Source: Gemmatimonadaceae bacterium
GTDB lineage: Bacteria; Gemmatimonadota; Gemmatimonadetes; Gemmatimonadales; Gemmatimonadaceae
Assembly (NCBI GenBank): GCA_014377535.1
Contig: JACMPK010000065.1
Span: forward strand, 1-39,720
Length of the DNA stretch: 39,720 bases
Direction: 5' to 3'
Shown here one piece after another: positions 31,939 to 39,720 of the stretch. Under the pieces are notes generated by a model. That model was not told where the DNA came from. It did no database searches and worked only from the letters and a program-made list of their open reading frames with translations. The position numbers and the translations under genes were made by a program. Each line of letters begins with the position of its first letter. Position 1 is the first letter of the stretch.

Positions 31939-33837
31939 CTACAGGATGAGCCGAACGCCGCCCAGCGATTCGATGCGGTACGGGAAGCGGTCACCAGGCG
32001 TCCCAACGAACATGAGGTTCTTCGGAATCGCGAGGTGGTCGGAGAGTTGATCCACGAGTGTCGGGGTGAACTGACCGCGAACGAACAGCACGTCGATTCG
32101 GAGCCGCGGAAACTCGCGGTCGATCAGCGCCAGCGCGTCGGCCAGCCCGGATGGGATGTCCTTCTCTTCGGCATACACGTGGATGACCTTCATCCGGTTC
32201 GTCTGTTCATTCCGGAGGACATACTCGGCAGCGCGACGCAGAATGACGGCACTGTCACCCTTGGTGAAATAGACGACGGTTACTGAGTTGATCTGCTCGA
32301 TCCATCTGGTGACGCGCTCGCGGATCCAACGGTTGATTCCGAGCGCGCGCTCCGCGAGGGTGCGTGACGTGTTGAGCACGAGACTGAGCATGGGAATGCG
32401 GAACAGCATCGCCGCGACGGCCAGCACTGCGATACTTGCGTAGACCAGGAACACCTCCGCATTCCGCATGGATAGGAGGACATTGCCAACCAGTGCCGCC
32501 AGGACCGCCGCGAGTGCAATCGCGATCGCCACCGGTGAGGCAGTGACGGCACGTGGTAAGCGGTTCCGCTTGTGCTTCAGCAGCAGATTGCCGATGGCGA
32601 AGAGCGCCATCACGCTGAGGAACGACAGGGCATACACGCCGGCAAGCGTCGACAGGTCTCCCCCAGTCGCCGACAGGATCGATACGCACAGTGCGAAGAA
32701 CGCGAGCGCGATCCAGTGGTTCGTGCCGCGTCGGTTCTCCCGCAAGAGCAGCTGCGGCAGGCATCGGTCGAGTGCCATTCGGCGGACCAGCCCCATCACG
32801 CCGACGTAGCTCGTGAGCACCGCACCACAGAGGACGAGCACGGCGTCAATGCTCACCAGAGTGCCCAGCCACGGGGCGACTGCGCGGTCACCCATCCGCG
32901 CCAGCATATCGGGTGGCACTTGGCGGATCTGCGCCAGCGGCAGCAGGCCCAGTGACAGCAGGCTGACCAGCGGATTGAACACGGCCACTGCCAGCCACAT
33001 GTTGCGCAGTGTTTTCGCAAAGACACCGACCCGCTGCTCTTCAATGAAGTTGGCCGAGCTCTCGAAGCCGCTCACGCCTAACATTGCGGCGGCAAAGCCG
33101 AAGAAGAGGGACGTCATCAAGCCGCGTGATGACGGCAGCGTGAAGTTCGCGAGCAGGAGCGACGGGTCGCCGGCCACCCTCCAGATGCCGCCGCTGACCA
33201 GGACAACCAGCGTCACCATGTGCAGAATGAAGATCCCGAGGGCCACATTCGCAGACTCGCCGACACCGAGGATCGTCAGCGCTGCAAACAGGGCGAGCAC
33301 GGCAATCGTGGCCGGGCCGACGGGCAGCGCCGCGGTGAGATTGTGCGCGTAGTGCATCGCCTCGCTGGCGCTGATCACTGCCGTCGCGATGTAGGACAGC
33401 AACGTCAAGCATGCGGCGCTGGCGGCCAGCCGCTTGCTGGTGGTGTTGAGCAGGACGGTATAGGTGCCGCCATTGAGCGGCAGCGCGCTGCCGACTTCGG
33501 CGTAGATGCCGCGGAAAAGATAGAGAACTCCCGCGACCAGCATCAGAACGATCGGCGCCAGAGCACCCGCCTGCGCCGCGCAGAGCGCGGACACGTAAAG
33601 CACACTCGACGTAATGTCATTGCCGCAGATTGCGGTCGCACTCCACTGGCCAAGGAGATGGCGCTTCGGCTGATCCAGATGCACGATCGGTGTGCCTGAA
33701 TCCGTGCTCAGCCCGACCAGGTCGAGTCGCTCGACCTGTCCCCAGCCGGGAAACTGCCATGTCGGGAGCGGGCGCGCGCCGCGTGTTTCCCGGGTTGAAC
33801 CGTCGGGCCGTTCTGGGCTGGGCAATTCGCTCGTCAT
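31939..33837 (-). CDS. APC-superfamily permease with cytoplasmic C-terminal domain
   Basis: A 632-residue membrane transporter of the amino acid-polyamine-organocation type: QWSATAICGNDITSSVLYVSALC (first helices), VLYLFRGIYAEVGSALPLNGGTYTVLLNTTSKRLAASAACLTLLSY, SSLFFGFAAAMLGVSGFESSANFIEEQR and about twelve helices in all. After about residue 500 there is a soluble part beginning INRWIRERVTRWIEQINSVTVVYFTKGDSAVILRRAAEYVL, then MKVIHVYAEE and RLRIDVLFVRGQFTPTLVDQLSDHLAIPKNLMFVG. This tail resembles a nucleotide-binding universal-stress-type fold. The substrate is unknown. The ATG at 33837 begins a natural cytoplasmic N-terminus; the frame is open to 33927. It converges with the CPA2 gene within three bases of its end. 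Confidence 0.83.
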   Translation of the reverse strand: MTSELPSPERPDGSTRETRGARPLPTWQFPGWGQVERLDLVGLSTDSGTPIVHLDQPKRHLLGQWSATAICGNDITSSVLYVSALCAAQAGALAPIVLMLVAGVLYLFRGIYAEVGSALPLNGGTYTVLLNTTSKRLAASAACLTLLSYIATAVISASEAMHYAHNLTAALPVGPATIAVLALFAALTILGVGESANVALGIFILHMVTLVVLVSGGIWRVAGDPSLLLANFTLPSSRGLMTSLFFGFAAAMLGVSGFESSANFIEEQRVGVFAKTLRNMWLAVAVFNPLVSLLSLGLLPLAQIRQVPPDMLARMGDRAVAPWLGTLVSIDAVLVLCGAVLTSYVGVMGLVRRMALDRCLPQLLLRENRRGTNHWIALAFFALCVSILSATGGDLSTLAGVYALSFLSVMALFAIGNLLLKHKRNRLPRAVTASPVAIAIALAAVLAALVGNVLLSMRNAEVFLVYASIAVLAVAAMLFRIPMLSLVLNTSRTLAERALGINRWIRERVTRWIEQINSVTVVYFTKGDSAVILRRAAEYVLRNEQTNRMKVIHVYAEEKDIPSGLADALALIDREFPRLRIDVLFVRGQFTPTLVDQLSDHLAIPKNLMFVGTPGDRFPYRIESLGGVRLIL

Positions 33838-34078
33838 GCGGACCGATCGCGGCTGAGGCGCGAGGCTGTCCGCACCGGACAGTACAGGACGGGGGGAGGG
33901 AGAGTCGCTCCTCGTCCAAGAACGCACATGGCTTCCGGGTGAGGCCGTCGCGAGACGCAGTCCAGGTGTGTGCCGATCAACCGGTATGCGCGGCCCGAAC
34001 GGCGGTGCGTGTCACTGATATTCCGTGTCGCGGCGTCGGGTGCCCTTCTCGCACCCCTCGTCGCTGTCGGCATCGCGT

Positions 34079-35413
34079 TCAGGAGGGCGCCTGCGGCTCG
34101 TCCTCAGCCGACTGCACCGCTGCGCCGAGCAATCGTCGTGCAACCCACCCGACGGTGAGCCCTTGCACGACGATGGAGAAGCAGACGACGACGTACGTCG
34201 CCGCGAGCAGCGTGGTCCGCAACGGATGCGCCGGAAGCGCGAGCGCCAGTGCAATCGAGATGCCGCCTCGTACTCCCGCCCATGTGACGAGACCGATGCT
34301 GCCGGCGGGCCACTGGAGCGCGTGCCGCATCGGCCAGACGACCCCTGCCACCGAGACCCAGCGGACGGCCACGATCACCGGGATCAGGAGAAGTCCGAGA
34401 AGCAGCGCCGCGGGACGAACGTCGATGACGAGGATCTCGACGCCAATGAGAACGAACAGCCCAGCATTGAGAAATTCGTCGATCAGTTCCCAGAAATCGT
34501 CGAGCCGTCGTTTCGTCACAACCGAGATGACGTCGTCACCGCCCTGGCGCCCGATGACGAGCCCCAGCACGACCATGCCGAGGACGCCGGAGACGTGGAG
34601 ATACCGCGCCAGGGTGAAGCCGGCGAATGCGAAGGCGAGCGTCAGGAGGATTTCCGTCTGGTATTCGTCGATCTGGCGCAACATGCGTACGGCAACCCAG
34701 CCGAGTCCCAGCCCGAACGCGAGGCCACCGATGATCTCGACGCCGAGCAGGCGCGCGATCTCGCCCGCGCCGGGGACGACGCCCTGTTCAATCGTCGTCA
34801 GGACGGCAAGGAATAGCACCACGCCGATCCCGTCGTTGAACAGGGACTCGCCGGTAATCGTCTTCTGGAGCGCGTTGGGCACGCCTGCGCTTCGCAGCAG
34901 CGCGGCGACCGCGATGGGGTCCGTCGGTGCGATCAGGACGCCGAACGCGACGGCCCAGACGATGGGGACAGGGGTCCCGATTGCTGCACCGATCCACACC
35001 ACCGCCGTCGCAATGAGCACGGCGCTGATCAGCGTGCCCAGTGTCGCCAAGGCCGCGATGGGCTTCACCTGCGCCCGCAGCTGCGCCGGGTCCACGTGCA
35101 ACGCGGCCGCAAAGAGCAACAGGCCCAGCATGCCGTCGAGGAGGGCCGCGCGGAAATCGAGCTCGCGAAGGAGTGCGAGAATCGGATTCAGATTCACGAG
35201 GCCGAGCACGCCCAGCGCCTTGACGACCAGCGCACTGCAGAGCGCGGTGATCAGCAGCCCAATTGCGGGGGGCTGCCGCAGGAAGCGCGTGTTGATGAAG
35301 GCGAGGACGGCCGTGACGGCCAGCAGAATTGAGACGATTTCGAGCACGATGGCGATGCTGATTTCGGGGGGGGAGACAGTCGGCTCGGCTTGCTCGAGCC
35401 ATGAGCGCTTCAC
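34079..35413 (-). CDS. CPA1-type Na+/H+ antiporter
   Basis: A 444-residue antiporter with about 12 membrane helices. The ion-site helix is clear: GVLIAPTDPIAVAALLRSAGVPNALQKTITGESLFNDGIGVVLFLAVL, with the Asp pair typical of NhaP/CPA1 transporters. Further landmarks are GMLGLLLFAAALHVD near the N-terminus, GVLGMVVLGLVIGRQG, LNAGLFVLIGVEIL and TWAGVRGGISIALALALP near the end. It extrudes Na+ in exchange for protons, aiding salt and alkali tolerance. It reads in the same direction as the APC permease, 240 bases upstream of that gene. No cytoplasmic regulatory domain follows the membrane part. Confidence 0.9.
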   Translation of the reverse strand: MKRSWLEQAEPTVSPPEISIAIVLEIVSILLAVTAVLAFINTRFLRQPPAIGLLITALCSALVVKALGVLGLVNLNPILALLRELDFRAALLDGMLGLLLFAAALHVDPAQLRAQVKPIAALATLGTLISAVLIATAVVWIGAAIGTPVPIVWAVAFGVLIAPTDPIAVAALLRSAGVPNALQKTITGESLFNDGIGVVLFLAVLTTIEQGVVPGAGEIARLLGVEIIGGLAFGLGLGWVAVRMLRQIDEYQTEILLTLAFAFAGFTLARYLHVSGVLGMVVLGLVIGRQGGDDVISVVTKRRLDDFWELIDEFLNAGLFVLIGVEILVIDVRPAALLLGLLLIPVIVAVRWVSVAGVVWPMRHALQWPAGSIGLVTWAGVRGGISIALALALPAHPLRTTLLAATYVVVCFSIVVQGLTVGWVARRLLGAAVQSAEDEPQAPS

Positions 35414-35860
35414 GAGACGTCCGCGGTCGACGCGGTCGAGCGCCCCAGTGTCAATTTACCGTCTCGCGGGGTAGCCGCGCTCACCGGAATGTCAAAATTT
35501 CCAGTCGGCGCGACGGAGCGTGCCTCGTGGCACTAGTCGAAACCGGAACGACCTCATGCGCCGAAGTGCCCGTCTCTGTTTGATTCTCGGGGGCATCCGG
35601 GGCTTCGCCGCGACTGCCGTCACACGCGAGACGCCCGCAGCATCGCTGTCGCCACGCTGTGCCACCTGAGATCATCATGTCGATACCCGTGGGACCGTCG
35701 CGCCAAGCTTCGTGCGACCCGCGATGAGGCTTTTCACCCGCGCTGAACGTGTCCACCCGTCGCAGCCGTTCGCGACTGCCCGGCGCGAGCCGTACTGACG
35801 CGGCCGCAGGACTACCGTGACTGCGGGTCCGGACAATGCGGGTCAGTCGGACCGGCTTCG
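35414..35860. other. Gap of about 450 bases without supported gene
   Basis: No domain, ribosome-binding site with coding character, hairpin or repeat was found. The first part should hold the promoter of the minus-strand antiporter; the end is the site where the CusA-like remnant is joined. Confidence 0.35.
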
Positions 35861-36396
35861 CGACGACTGACGATCATCGTACCGATCACGTCGCGCATCG
35901 TGTTCGGACTGCTGTATCTGAAGTTCCGCAGCGTGGTCGAGGTTGGCATCGTGTTGCTGTCCCCGCCGTTTGCATTGGCCGGCGGCGTGTGGCTGATGTG
36001 GTGGCTGCAGTACAACATGAGCACGGCAGTCACTGTCGGATTCATTGTGCTGGCCGGGGTCGCTGTGGAGACGGGCGTGATCATACTCGTGTACCTTGAT
36101 CATGCGTATCGCGATCGCGTCGGTGCCGGCATGATGCGCAGCAGGGCAGACGTCGACGCGGCCGTGACCCACGGTGCCCTGGAGCGGGTCCGGCCCACGA
36201 TGATGACGGTGTCAGCTCTACGCGGCACTCGCGTAAGGTTTGTGGAAAACCGGGACCGACGCTGACGTGATGCAGCGGATCGCGGCGCCGATGGTCGGCG
36301 GCATGATCACGAGTCCTCGCGATACTGGCGATCTCCTCGCGCTGGAAGGAGTGCGTGCGCCGACGCAGCCGCCCTCCGAACGACGACCCGCGATGA
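35861..36396 (+). pseudogene. CusA/CzcA-type RND metal efflux pump, C-terminal remnant
   Basis: The last part of a heavy-metal RND transporter is readable in three frames. First RRLTIIVPITSRIVFGLLYLKFRSVVEVGIVLLSPPFALAGGVWLMWWLQYNMSTAVTVGFIVLAGVAVETGVIILVYLDHAY ... ALERVRPTMMTVSA. After a shift near 36220 comes WKTGTDADVMQRIAAPMVGGMITS, and after another shift VLAILAISSRWKECVRRRSRPPNDDPR to the TGA at 36394. These match the final transmembrane helices and C-terminus of CusA/CzcA pumps. The N-terminal two thirds are missing. The pump is not functional. Confidence 0.85.
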
Positions 36397-36438
36397 GTCA
36401 TCTCGCACGCGTTCTATTCACCGCAACCTGGATGACTG

Positions 36439-36948
36439 ATGCGATATCGAAATGCGGGACTGATCGGTTGCGTGGCAGTGCTTGCGTCGCTCGCTGCGGC
36501 GTGCTCGAAGACGCCACCGGAGCGCGCGGCGGGTACCGCCTCACCGATGGTGCTTACTGACCCGCGTCCGATGAACGGCATGCGCGGTATGATGGCCAGC
36601 AGCGCCGACTCGGCGCCGGGCATGCTCGGTATGATGGACGGCCTGTCGCCGGAGATGCAGAGTCAGTTGCGCAGTATGCATGTTGCCGATGCCGCCACGA
36701 TGCGCTCCCTGATCCCCGGCCATTAGCAAATGGTCGCCAACATGCTGTCGCAGATGAACGGAGAGATGCGGCAGATGCACATGACCGCCAGCGCTGGCTG
36801 GACGCCGTTGGTGGATTCCATTCGGCAGGATCTAGCGATGATGCCTGAGCAGAACGAGGCATCGCTCCGCAGCATGATGCCCGCGCATACGGCGCGAATC
36901 CGCGCGCTCGGTGTCTTGCACGCGAGCATGATGCGGAGCACGGAGTGA
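36439..36948 (+). pseudogene. Met-rich lipoprotein interrupted by an in-frame TAG
   Basis: A lipoprotein signal (MRYRNAGLIGCVAVLASLAAAC, Cys at 22) is followed by a Met-rich sequence: MNGMRGMMAS, GMLGMMDGLSPEMQSQLRSM. A TAG at 36724-36726 interrupts after SLIPGH. The same frame continues QMVANMLSQMNGEMRQMHMTASAGW and DLAMMPEQNEASLRSMMPAHTARIRALGVLHASMM to a normal TGA. Repeated MxxM spacing suggests periplasmic Cu(I) or Ag(I) binding, and the neighbours are copper genes. A single nonsense change is the likely cause; either half could still be made, since the second half has its own ATG at 36730. Confidence 0.78.
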
Positions 36949-37154
36949 TCGACGCCGAGACCGCTGTTCCTGATGAGACGACGGACGCGCATGCGATGCA
37001 CGGCCACCCGATGACCGCTGACATGCCGATAGCTCATGCGATGCCGTCATCGTCGCCGCCACCGGACACGACACCAGGCGCGACGCCGATGGCGTCGTCG
37101 CCGTCGAAGACACCACCGGGGGAACGACACCACCGGCAGGTGGCCAAGACATGA
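36945..37154 (+). pseudogene. Met/His-rich leader, detached N-terminus of the CopB-like ATPase
   Basis: A GTG overlapping the previous stop (GTGA) opens a frame with TTDAHAMHGHPMTADMPIAHAMP, then Pro/Ser-rich linker. Many CopB-type ATPases begin with such a Met/His-rich metal-binding extension. Near the end the neighbouring frame reads VEDTTGGTTPPAGGQDMTAMGHGKHAG straight into the ATPase, so a frameshift in the linker (about 37100) separates leader and pump. The leader frame closes in ATGA at the ATPase ATG, which would still allow coupled translation. Confidence 0.55.
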
Positions 37155-37930
37155 CAGCGATGGGGCACGGCAAGCACGCCGGTCACTCCGTTGCGATGTT
37201 CCGCGACAAGTTCTGGATCTCAGTCGTGCTCACGATCCCGACGCTCGTCTGGGGGCACATGCTGCGGACGGCGCTCGGATACACGGCGCCGTCGTTCCCC
37301 GGCGTGACGTACTTTCCGGCGTTCTTCGGTACGGCAGTGTTTTGCTATGGCGGCCTGACGTTTCTGAAAGGCGCGGTCCAGGAGATTCGCGACCGACGGC
37401 CTGGCATGATGGTCCTGATCGCGCTGGCGATCAGTGCCGCGTTCGGTTTCAGCGCCGCGGTGCTGTTCGGATTTCCGGGCCCGCCGCTCTGGGAAGAGTT
37501 GGCGTCGGTGGTGACGATTATGCTGCTCGGTCACTGGCTCGAAATGCGGTCGGTCAGCCAGGCGCAAGGTGCGCTGGGTGAACTGGCAAAGCTCCTACCC
37601 GACACGGCGACGCGCGTCACGGGCAGCGGCGCGACCGAGACGCTCGACGAGGTGGCGGTGACCGAGCTGCACGACGGCGATGTGTTGCTGGTGCGCAGCG
37701 ATCCGCGCGATGTGGCGCGGATCATCACGCTCTCGCGCGCCAGCTATCGGAAGATGCTGCAGAATTCGTGGCGGGCCACGGGATACAACGTGATCGCGAT
37801 TCCTCTGGCGGCCGGTGTGCTCGCTCTGTGGGGACTCACGCTGACGCCCGCGATGGCTGTTGGTTTGATGTCACTGTCCACGATCATCGTGGCCGCGAGC
37901 GCGCAACTGCTGCGGCGCGCGAAGCGGTAG
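37151..37930 (+). pseudogene. CopB-like P1B-type ATPase reduced by in-frame deletion
   Basis: A 259-residue open frame. Residues 1-170 are the N-terminal part of a CopB-type copper/silver exporter: MGHGKHAGHSVAMFRDKFW, membrane helices VVLTIPTLVWGHML, FGTAVFCYGGLTFL, MMVLIALAISAAFGF, and LASVVTIMLLGHWLEMRSVSQAQGALGELAKLLPDTATRV. At GDVLLVR (176-182) it jumps to [40 protein letters not shown], the last two helices. The actuator TGE loop, CPx metal site, DKTG phosphorylation site and nucleotide domain are lost, about 400 codons. GDVLLVRPG in the actuator domain and GDVVLVRSD near the end are similar in full-length pumps, which explains the joint. It cannot pump; a truncated membrane protein may be made. 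Confidence 0.87.
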
Positions 37931-38113
37931 AGTGTCACCACTGGCTTCGCGACAGCGCGGCTCGCATGGTGTGGTAGCTGAGCGGCACTCGCAGCTCTTC
38001 CAGGCTCATGTGTGTGCGATTAGCGCAAGGCTTGCCCCCGGACGCGCACGAACAGCGGACAACGGGTACCAGCGGCGCGCAATCATCCCTCAATGATGCA
38101 AAGGACTTGAAGA

Positions 38114-38569
38114 ATGAATTCCACTAATCCGTACCGGCGCTTCGCTGGCATGATCGCAGTCGCAACCGCGGTCATGTTCTGCTTGATGTACCTGAATACG
38201 TATGCGCTGGACCATGTGTTCTTCAGCCAGACACGCGCCTGGATGGCAGTGGTGATGGGCGCCACCATGGCGGTGATCATGCTGGTGTCCATGCGCAGCA
38301 TGTACAGCGATAGCCGACTGAACGCCTGGATCCTCGGTGGTAGCGCACTGGTGTTTGCCGTCGCACTCTGGCTCGTGCGGAGCCAGGCCACGGTGGCAGA
38401 TGTGTCGTGGATGAAGGCGATGATCCCACACCACTCGATTGCCATCCTGACGAGCGAGCGCGCGCACATTTCCGATCCTCGCGTGCGGAAACTGGCCGAC
38501 GGGATCATCGAGGCACAGGTGCGCGAGATCGGCGAGATGAAGGAACTGATCCGTGATCTCGACCGATGA
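38114..38569 (+). CDS. DUF305 family membrane protein
   Basis: A 151-residue protein with three hydrophobic segments in the N-terminal half (AGMIAVATAVMFCLMYLNTYAL, WMAVVMGATMAVIMLVSM, LNAWILGGSALVFAVALWLV). A C-terminal DUF305 segment follows: WMKAMIPHHSIAILTSERAHISDPRVRKLADGIIEAQVREIGEMKELI. The M..MIPHH...I motif with conserved His and Met is the hallmark. The family is often found next to copper-resistance genes and its ferritin-like helices may bind metal. The ATG follows AAGGA by about nine bases. It is intact, unlike the metal genes just upstream. Confidence 0.88.
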   Translation: MNSTNPYRRFAGMIAVATAVMFCLMYLNTYALDHVFFSQTRAWMAVVMGATMAVIMLVSMRSMYSDSRLNAWILGGSALVFAVALWLVRSQATVADVSWMKAMIPHHSIAILTSERAHISDPRVRKLADGIIEAQVREIGEMKELIRDLDR

Positions 38570-38850
38570 GGGATGGAGAGCTTCGCGGCGTCTTGTGAGA
38601 GACGATGCTGCCCGCCACTGCTGTGGGTATTCCGCGTGGCATGCGGTGCCAACAAGCGATTCCAGCGGTCGCGCTCGTTCGCCCTCGACGCATCGCCAGG
38701 TCAGCGTGCACGTGCATTATGCACGACCGCGGATGTTGCGTAGTGGACCGTACCTCGTGACGAGAGGGTAATGGTGTGGGCAGTACCTCGTTGAGGCGAG
38801 AGCCGTGTTAGTGCCTGTACGCTCATCCAGCGTCACGACCGGAGACAGCA

Positions 38851-39057
38851 ATGGAGCAAACAACGATATCGATCACAGGAATGAGTTGTGGCGGGTGCGT
38901 GAACAGCGTTCGTCGCGCGCTTGCCAGCATTGCCGGTGTGACCGACGCGAACGTGAAAGTTGGTTCCGCCGCAGTGACGTATGACCCTGAAGCCACGAAT
39001 CCTGCCGCGCTGCGCCACGCGATTGTCCAGGCGGGATTTGCCGTCGCGGCGGGGTAA
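38851..39057 (+). CDS. copZ: CopZ-like heavy-metal-associated domain protein
   Basis: A 68-residue single HMA domain: TTISITGMSCGGCVNSVRRALASIAGVTDANVKVGSAAVTYDP and ALRHAIVQAGFAV. The GMSCGGC motif supplies the CxxC pair that binds Cu(I), and the ferredoxin-like strand order is complete. Such proteins carry copper to P1B ATPases or regulators in the cytoplasm. GGAG lies six bases before the ATG. The partner pumps visible in this window are both dead, so it must serve a pump elsewhere or be a leftover. The next gene starts six bases after its stop. Confidence 0.9.
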   Translation: MEQTTISITGMSCGGCVNSVRRALASIAGVTDANVKVGSAAVTYDPEATNPAALRHAIVQAGFAVAAG

Positions 39058-39063
39058 GCGACG

Positions 39064-39333
39064 ATGACGACGAGTGCCGAGACCGCGAATCTCAACTACA
39101 CCGCCTTGCGTGAGCTGATCGACCACGCGAATCAACTCCCGCTCGCGGACCGAATCGCACTGTTCAAAGGCCTGGTCCCCCAAACCGCCAGGGAACTCAC
39201 GCCACTCGAGTTTGCGGGTCTGATGCAGGAGCTATTGCTCAAAGGTGAACGCCTGTATGAGGCGATCAGCCACCCGGGCGAGGGACGGCGTACGCGCGTC
39301 GTCCCCGGGGAACGGGATATCGAGGGGCGATGA
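39064..39333 (+). CDS. Small conserved-looking hypothetical protein (89 aa)
   Basis: Starts six bases after the copZ stop and is probably co-translated with it. The sequence is mostly helical: LNYTALRELIDHANQLPLADRIALFKGLVPQTARELTPLEFAGLMQELLLKGERLYEAISHPGEG. No metal-binding motif, signal peptide or membrane segment is seen, and no family is recognised. Its position suggests a role linked to metal handling, but that is inference from location only. Confidence 0.62.
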   Translation: MTTSAETANLNYTALRELIDHANQLPLADRIALFKGLVPQTARELTPLEFAGLMQELLLKGERLYEAISHPGEGRRTRVVPGERDIEGR

Positions 39334-39720
39334 ATCATCGTGCTCGTCCCGTCGATCCGATCGTCGTCTCGGGCGACGCTGCGTGTGCGTGGTCGAGGGG
39401 CGTCACACAAGGCACATCCAAGGACCGGGCGATCAACTCATCGAATGCCGAGCTGATGGCGGTGTCGCGCGTCAACGGTGCGTGGATCATCCGGTCAATC
39501 CATTAGGCGTCGCGCGCGAAAAAGTAGACGTACTCGTGCACGTGCAGAGACGAGTCTCCGCGACGCATCTCCGCACCTGCGTGTGGCAAGCACAGCCAAG
39601 GATGCGTATGGTCATCGTGTAGACTGGAAGTCTTGCTGCCGTCGCGCGCCGAGCATTCTGGCAGCACGACGCGCATCATGATCTTCTGCCGGTGGCGAGC
39701 GCATGAGTGAGCCAGATGGA
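39334..39720. other. Terminal gap, no supported gene
   Basis: Short open frames only. An ATG at 39703 (MSEPDG, preceded by GGTGGCGAG) may be the first codons of a gene that continues beyond the window, but there is too little to judge. Confidence 0.35.

Noticed and set aside
33630-35474. A 614-codon plus-strand open frame opposite the APC permease and CPA1 antiporter
   Set aside because: It is the antisense shadow of two clear membrane-protein genes; its translation is Arg/Ser/Pro/Thr-rich without domains or a ribosome-binding site.
39703-39720. Start of a gene at the window edge (MSEPDG)
   Set aside because: Only six codons are visible and the upstream GGTGG is not a convincing ribosome-binding site.

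Overview
The window is GC-rich bacterial DNA. Protein flavour (Big2-repeat lipoproteins with beta-propellers, tandem PRC-barrel proteins, PPK2, baeRF family 3, DUF389, DUF305) suggests a soil or sediment bacterium such as a member of Gemmatimonadota. That placement is an inference from gene content; no rRNA or marker gene is present. The DNA looks like an accessory, stress-related region: it starts at a tRNA gene with an integrase beside it, is littered with insertion-sequence relics, and holds an unusually large number of broken genes.

Layout. (1) 1-4.3 kb: 3' part of a tRNA-Pro(GGG), a perfect hairpin that copies its anticodon arm, a minus-strand tyrosine-recombinase-like integrase with two possible small upstream ORFs, an operator-like repeat region, and a plus-strand AAA ATPase with a C-terminal winged helix. 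(2) 4.4-8.9 kb: an IS3-family ORFB tail, a near-complete second IS3-family element, a Big2/beta-propeller lipoprotein, a perfect 18-bp inverted repeat, an IS3 ORFA relic and a dead 3' end of a CopB-like P-type ATPase. (3) 9.5-15.4 kb: dormancy and stress genes, namely a double PRC-barrel protein, PPK2, a zinc metallopeptidase, a baeRF family 3 protein, a broken lipoprotein, an HPF/RaiA ribosome-hibernation factor and an unknown protein. (4) 16.6-20.1 kb: a broken PRC-barrel paralogue, a YcbB-like L,D-transpeptidase, then overlapping relics of IS3, ISL3 and IS481-like elements. (5) 20.4-28.9 kb: a DUF389 membrane protein, a MarR regulator with a small partner gene, and divergently from them a compact plus-strand osmotic-stress operon: MscS channel, membrane-anchored sensor-fused trehalose-6-phosphate synthase, trehalose-6-phosphate phosphatase and a GH15 hydrolase. 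(6) 29-35.4 kb: two doubtful small ORFs, a shredded second mscS, a CPA2 antiporter, an APC permease with a cytoplasmic tail and a CPA1 Na+/H+ antiporter. (7) 35.9-39.3 kb: a decaying copper/heavy-metal cluster: CusA/CzcA tail, amber-interrupted Met-rich lipoprotein, a CopB-like ATPase reduced by in-frame deletion, a DUF305 membrane protein, a CopZ-like chaperone and a small unknown protein.

How the genes fit together. The intact genes centre on surviving osmotic, ionic and starvation stress: emergency solute release (MscS), trehalose synthesis and turnover, cation/proton exchange, polyphosphate-driven nucleotide phosphorylation, ribosome protection and cell-wall cross-linking. The broken genes are mostly metal efflux, transposases and duplicate copies of intact families. 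The most notable candidate for a little-described system is the four-gene mscS-otsA-otsB-GH15 operon: its OtsA begins with two membrane helices around an extracytoplasmic domain, which would let an external signal act directly on trehalose synthesis.
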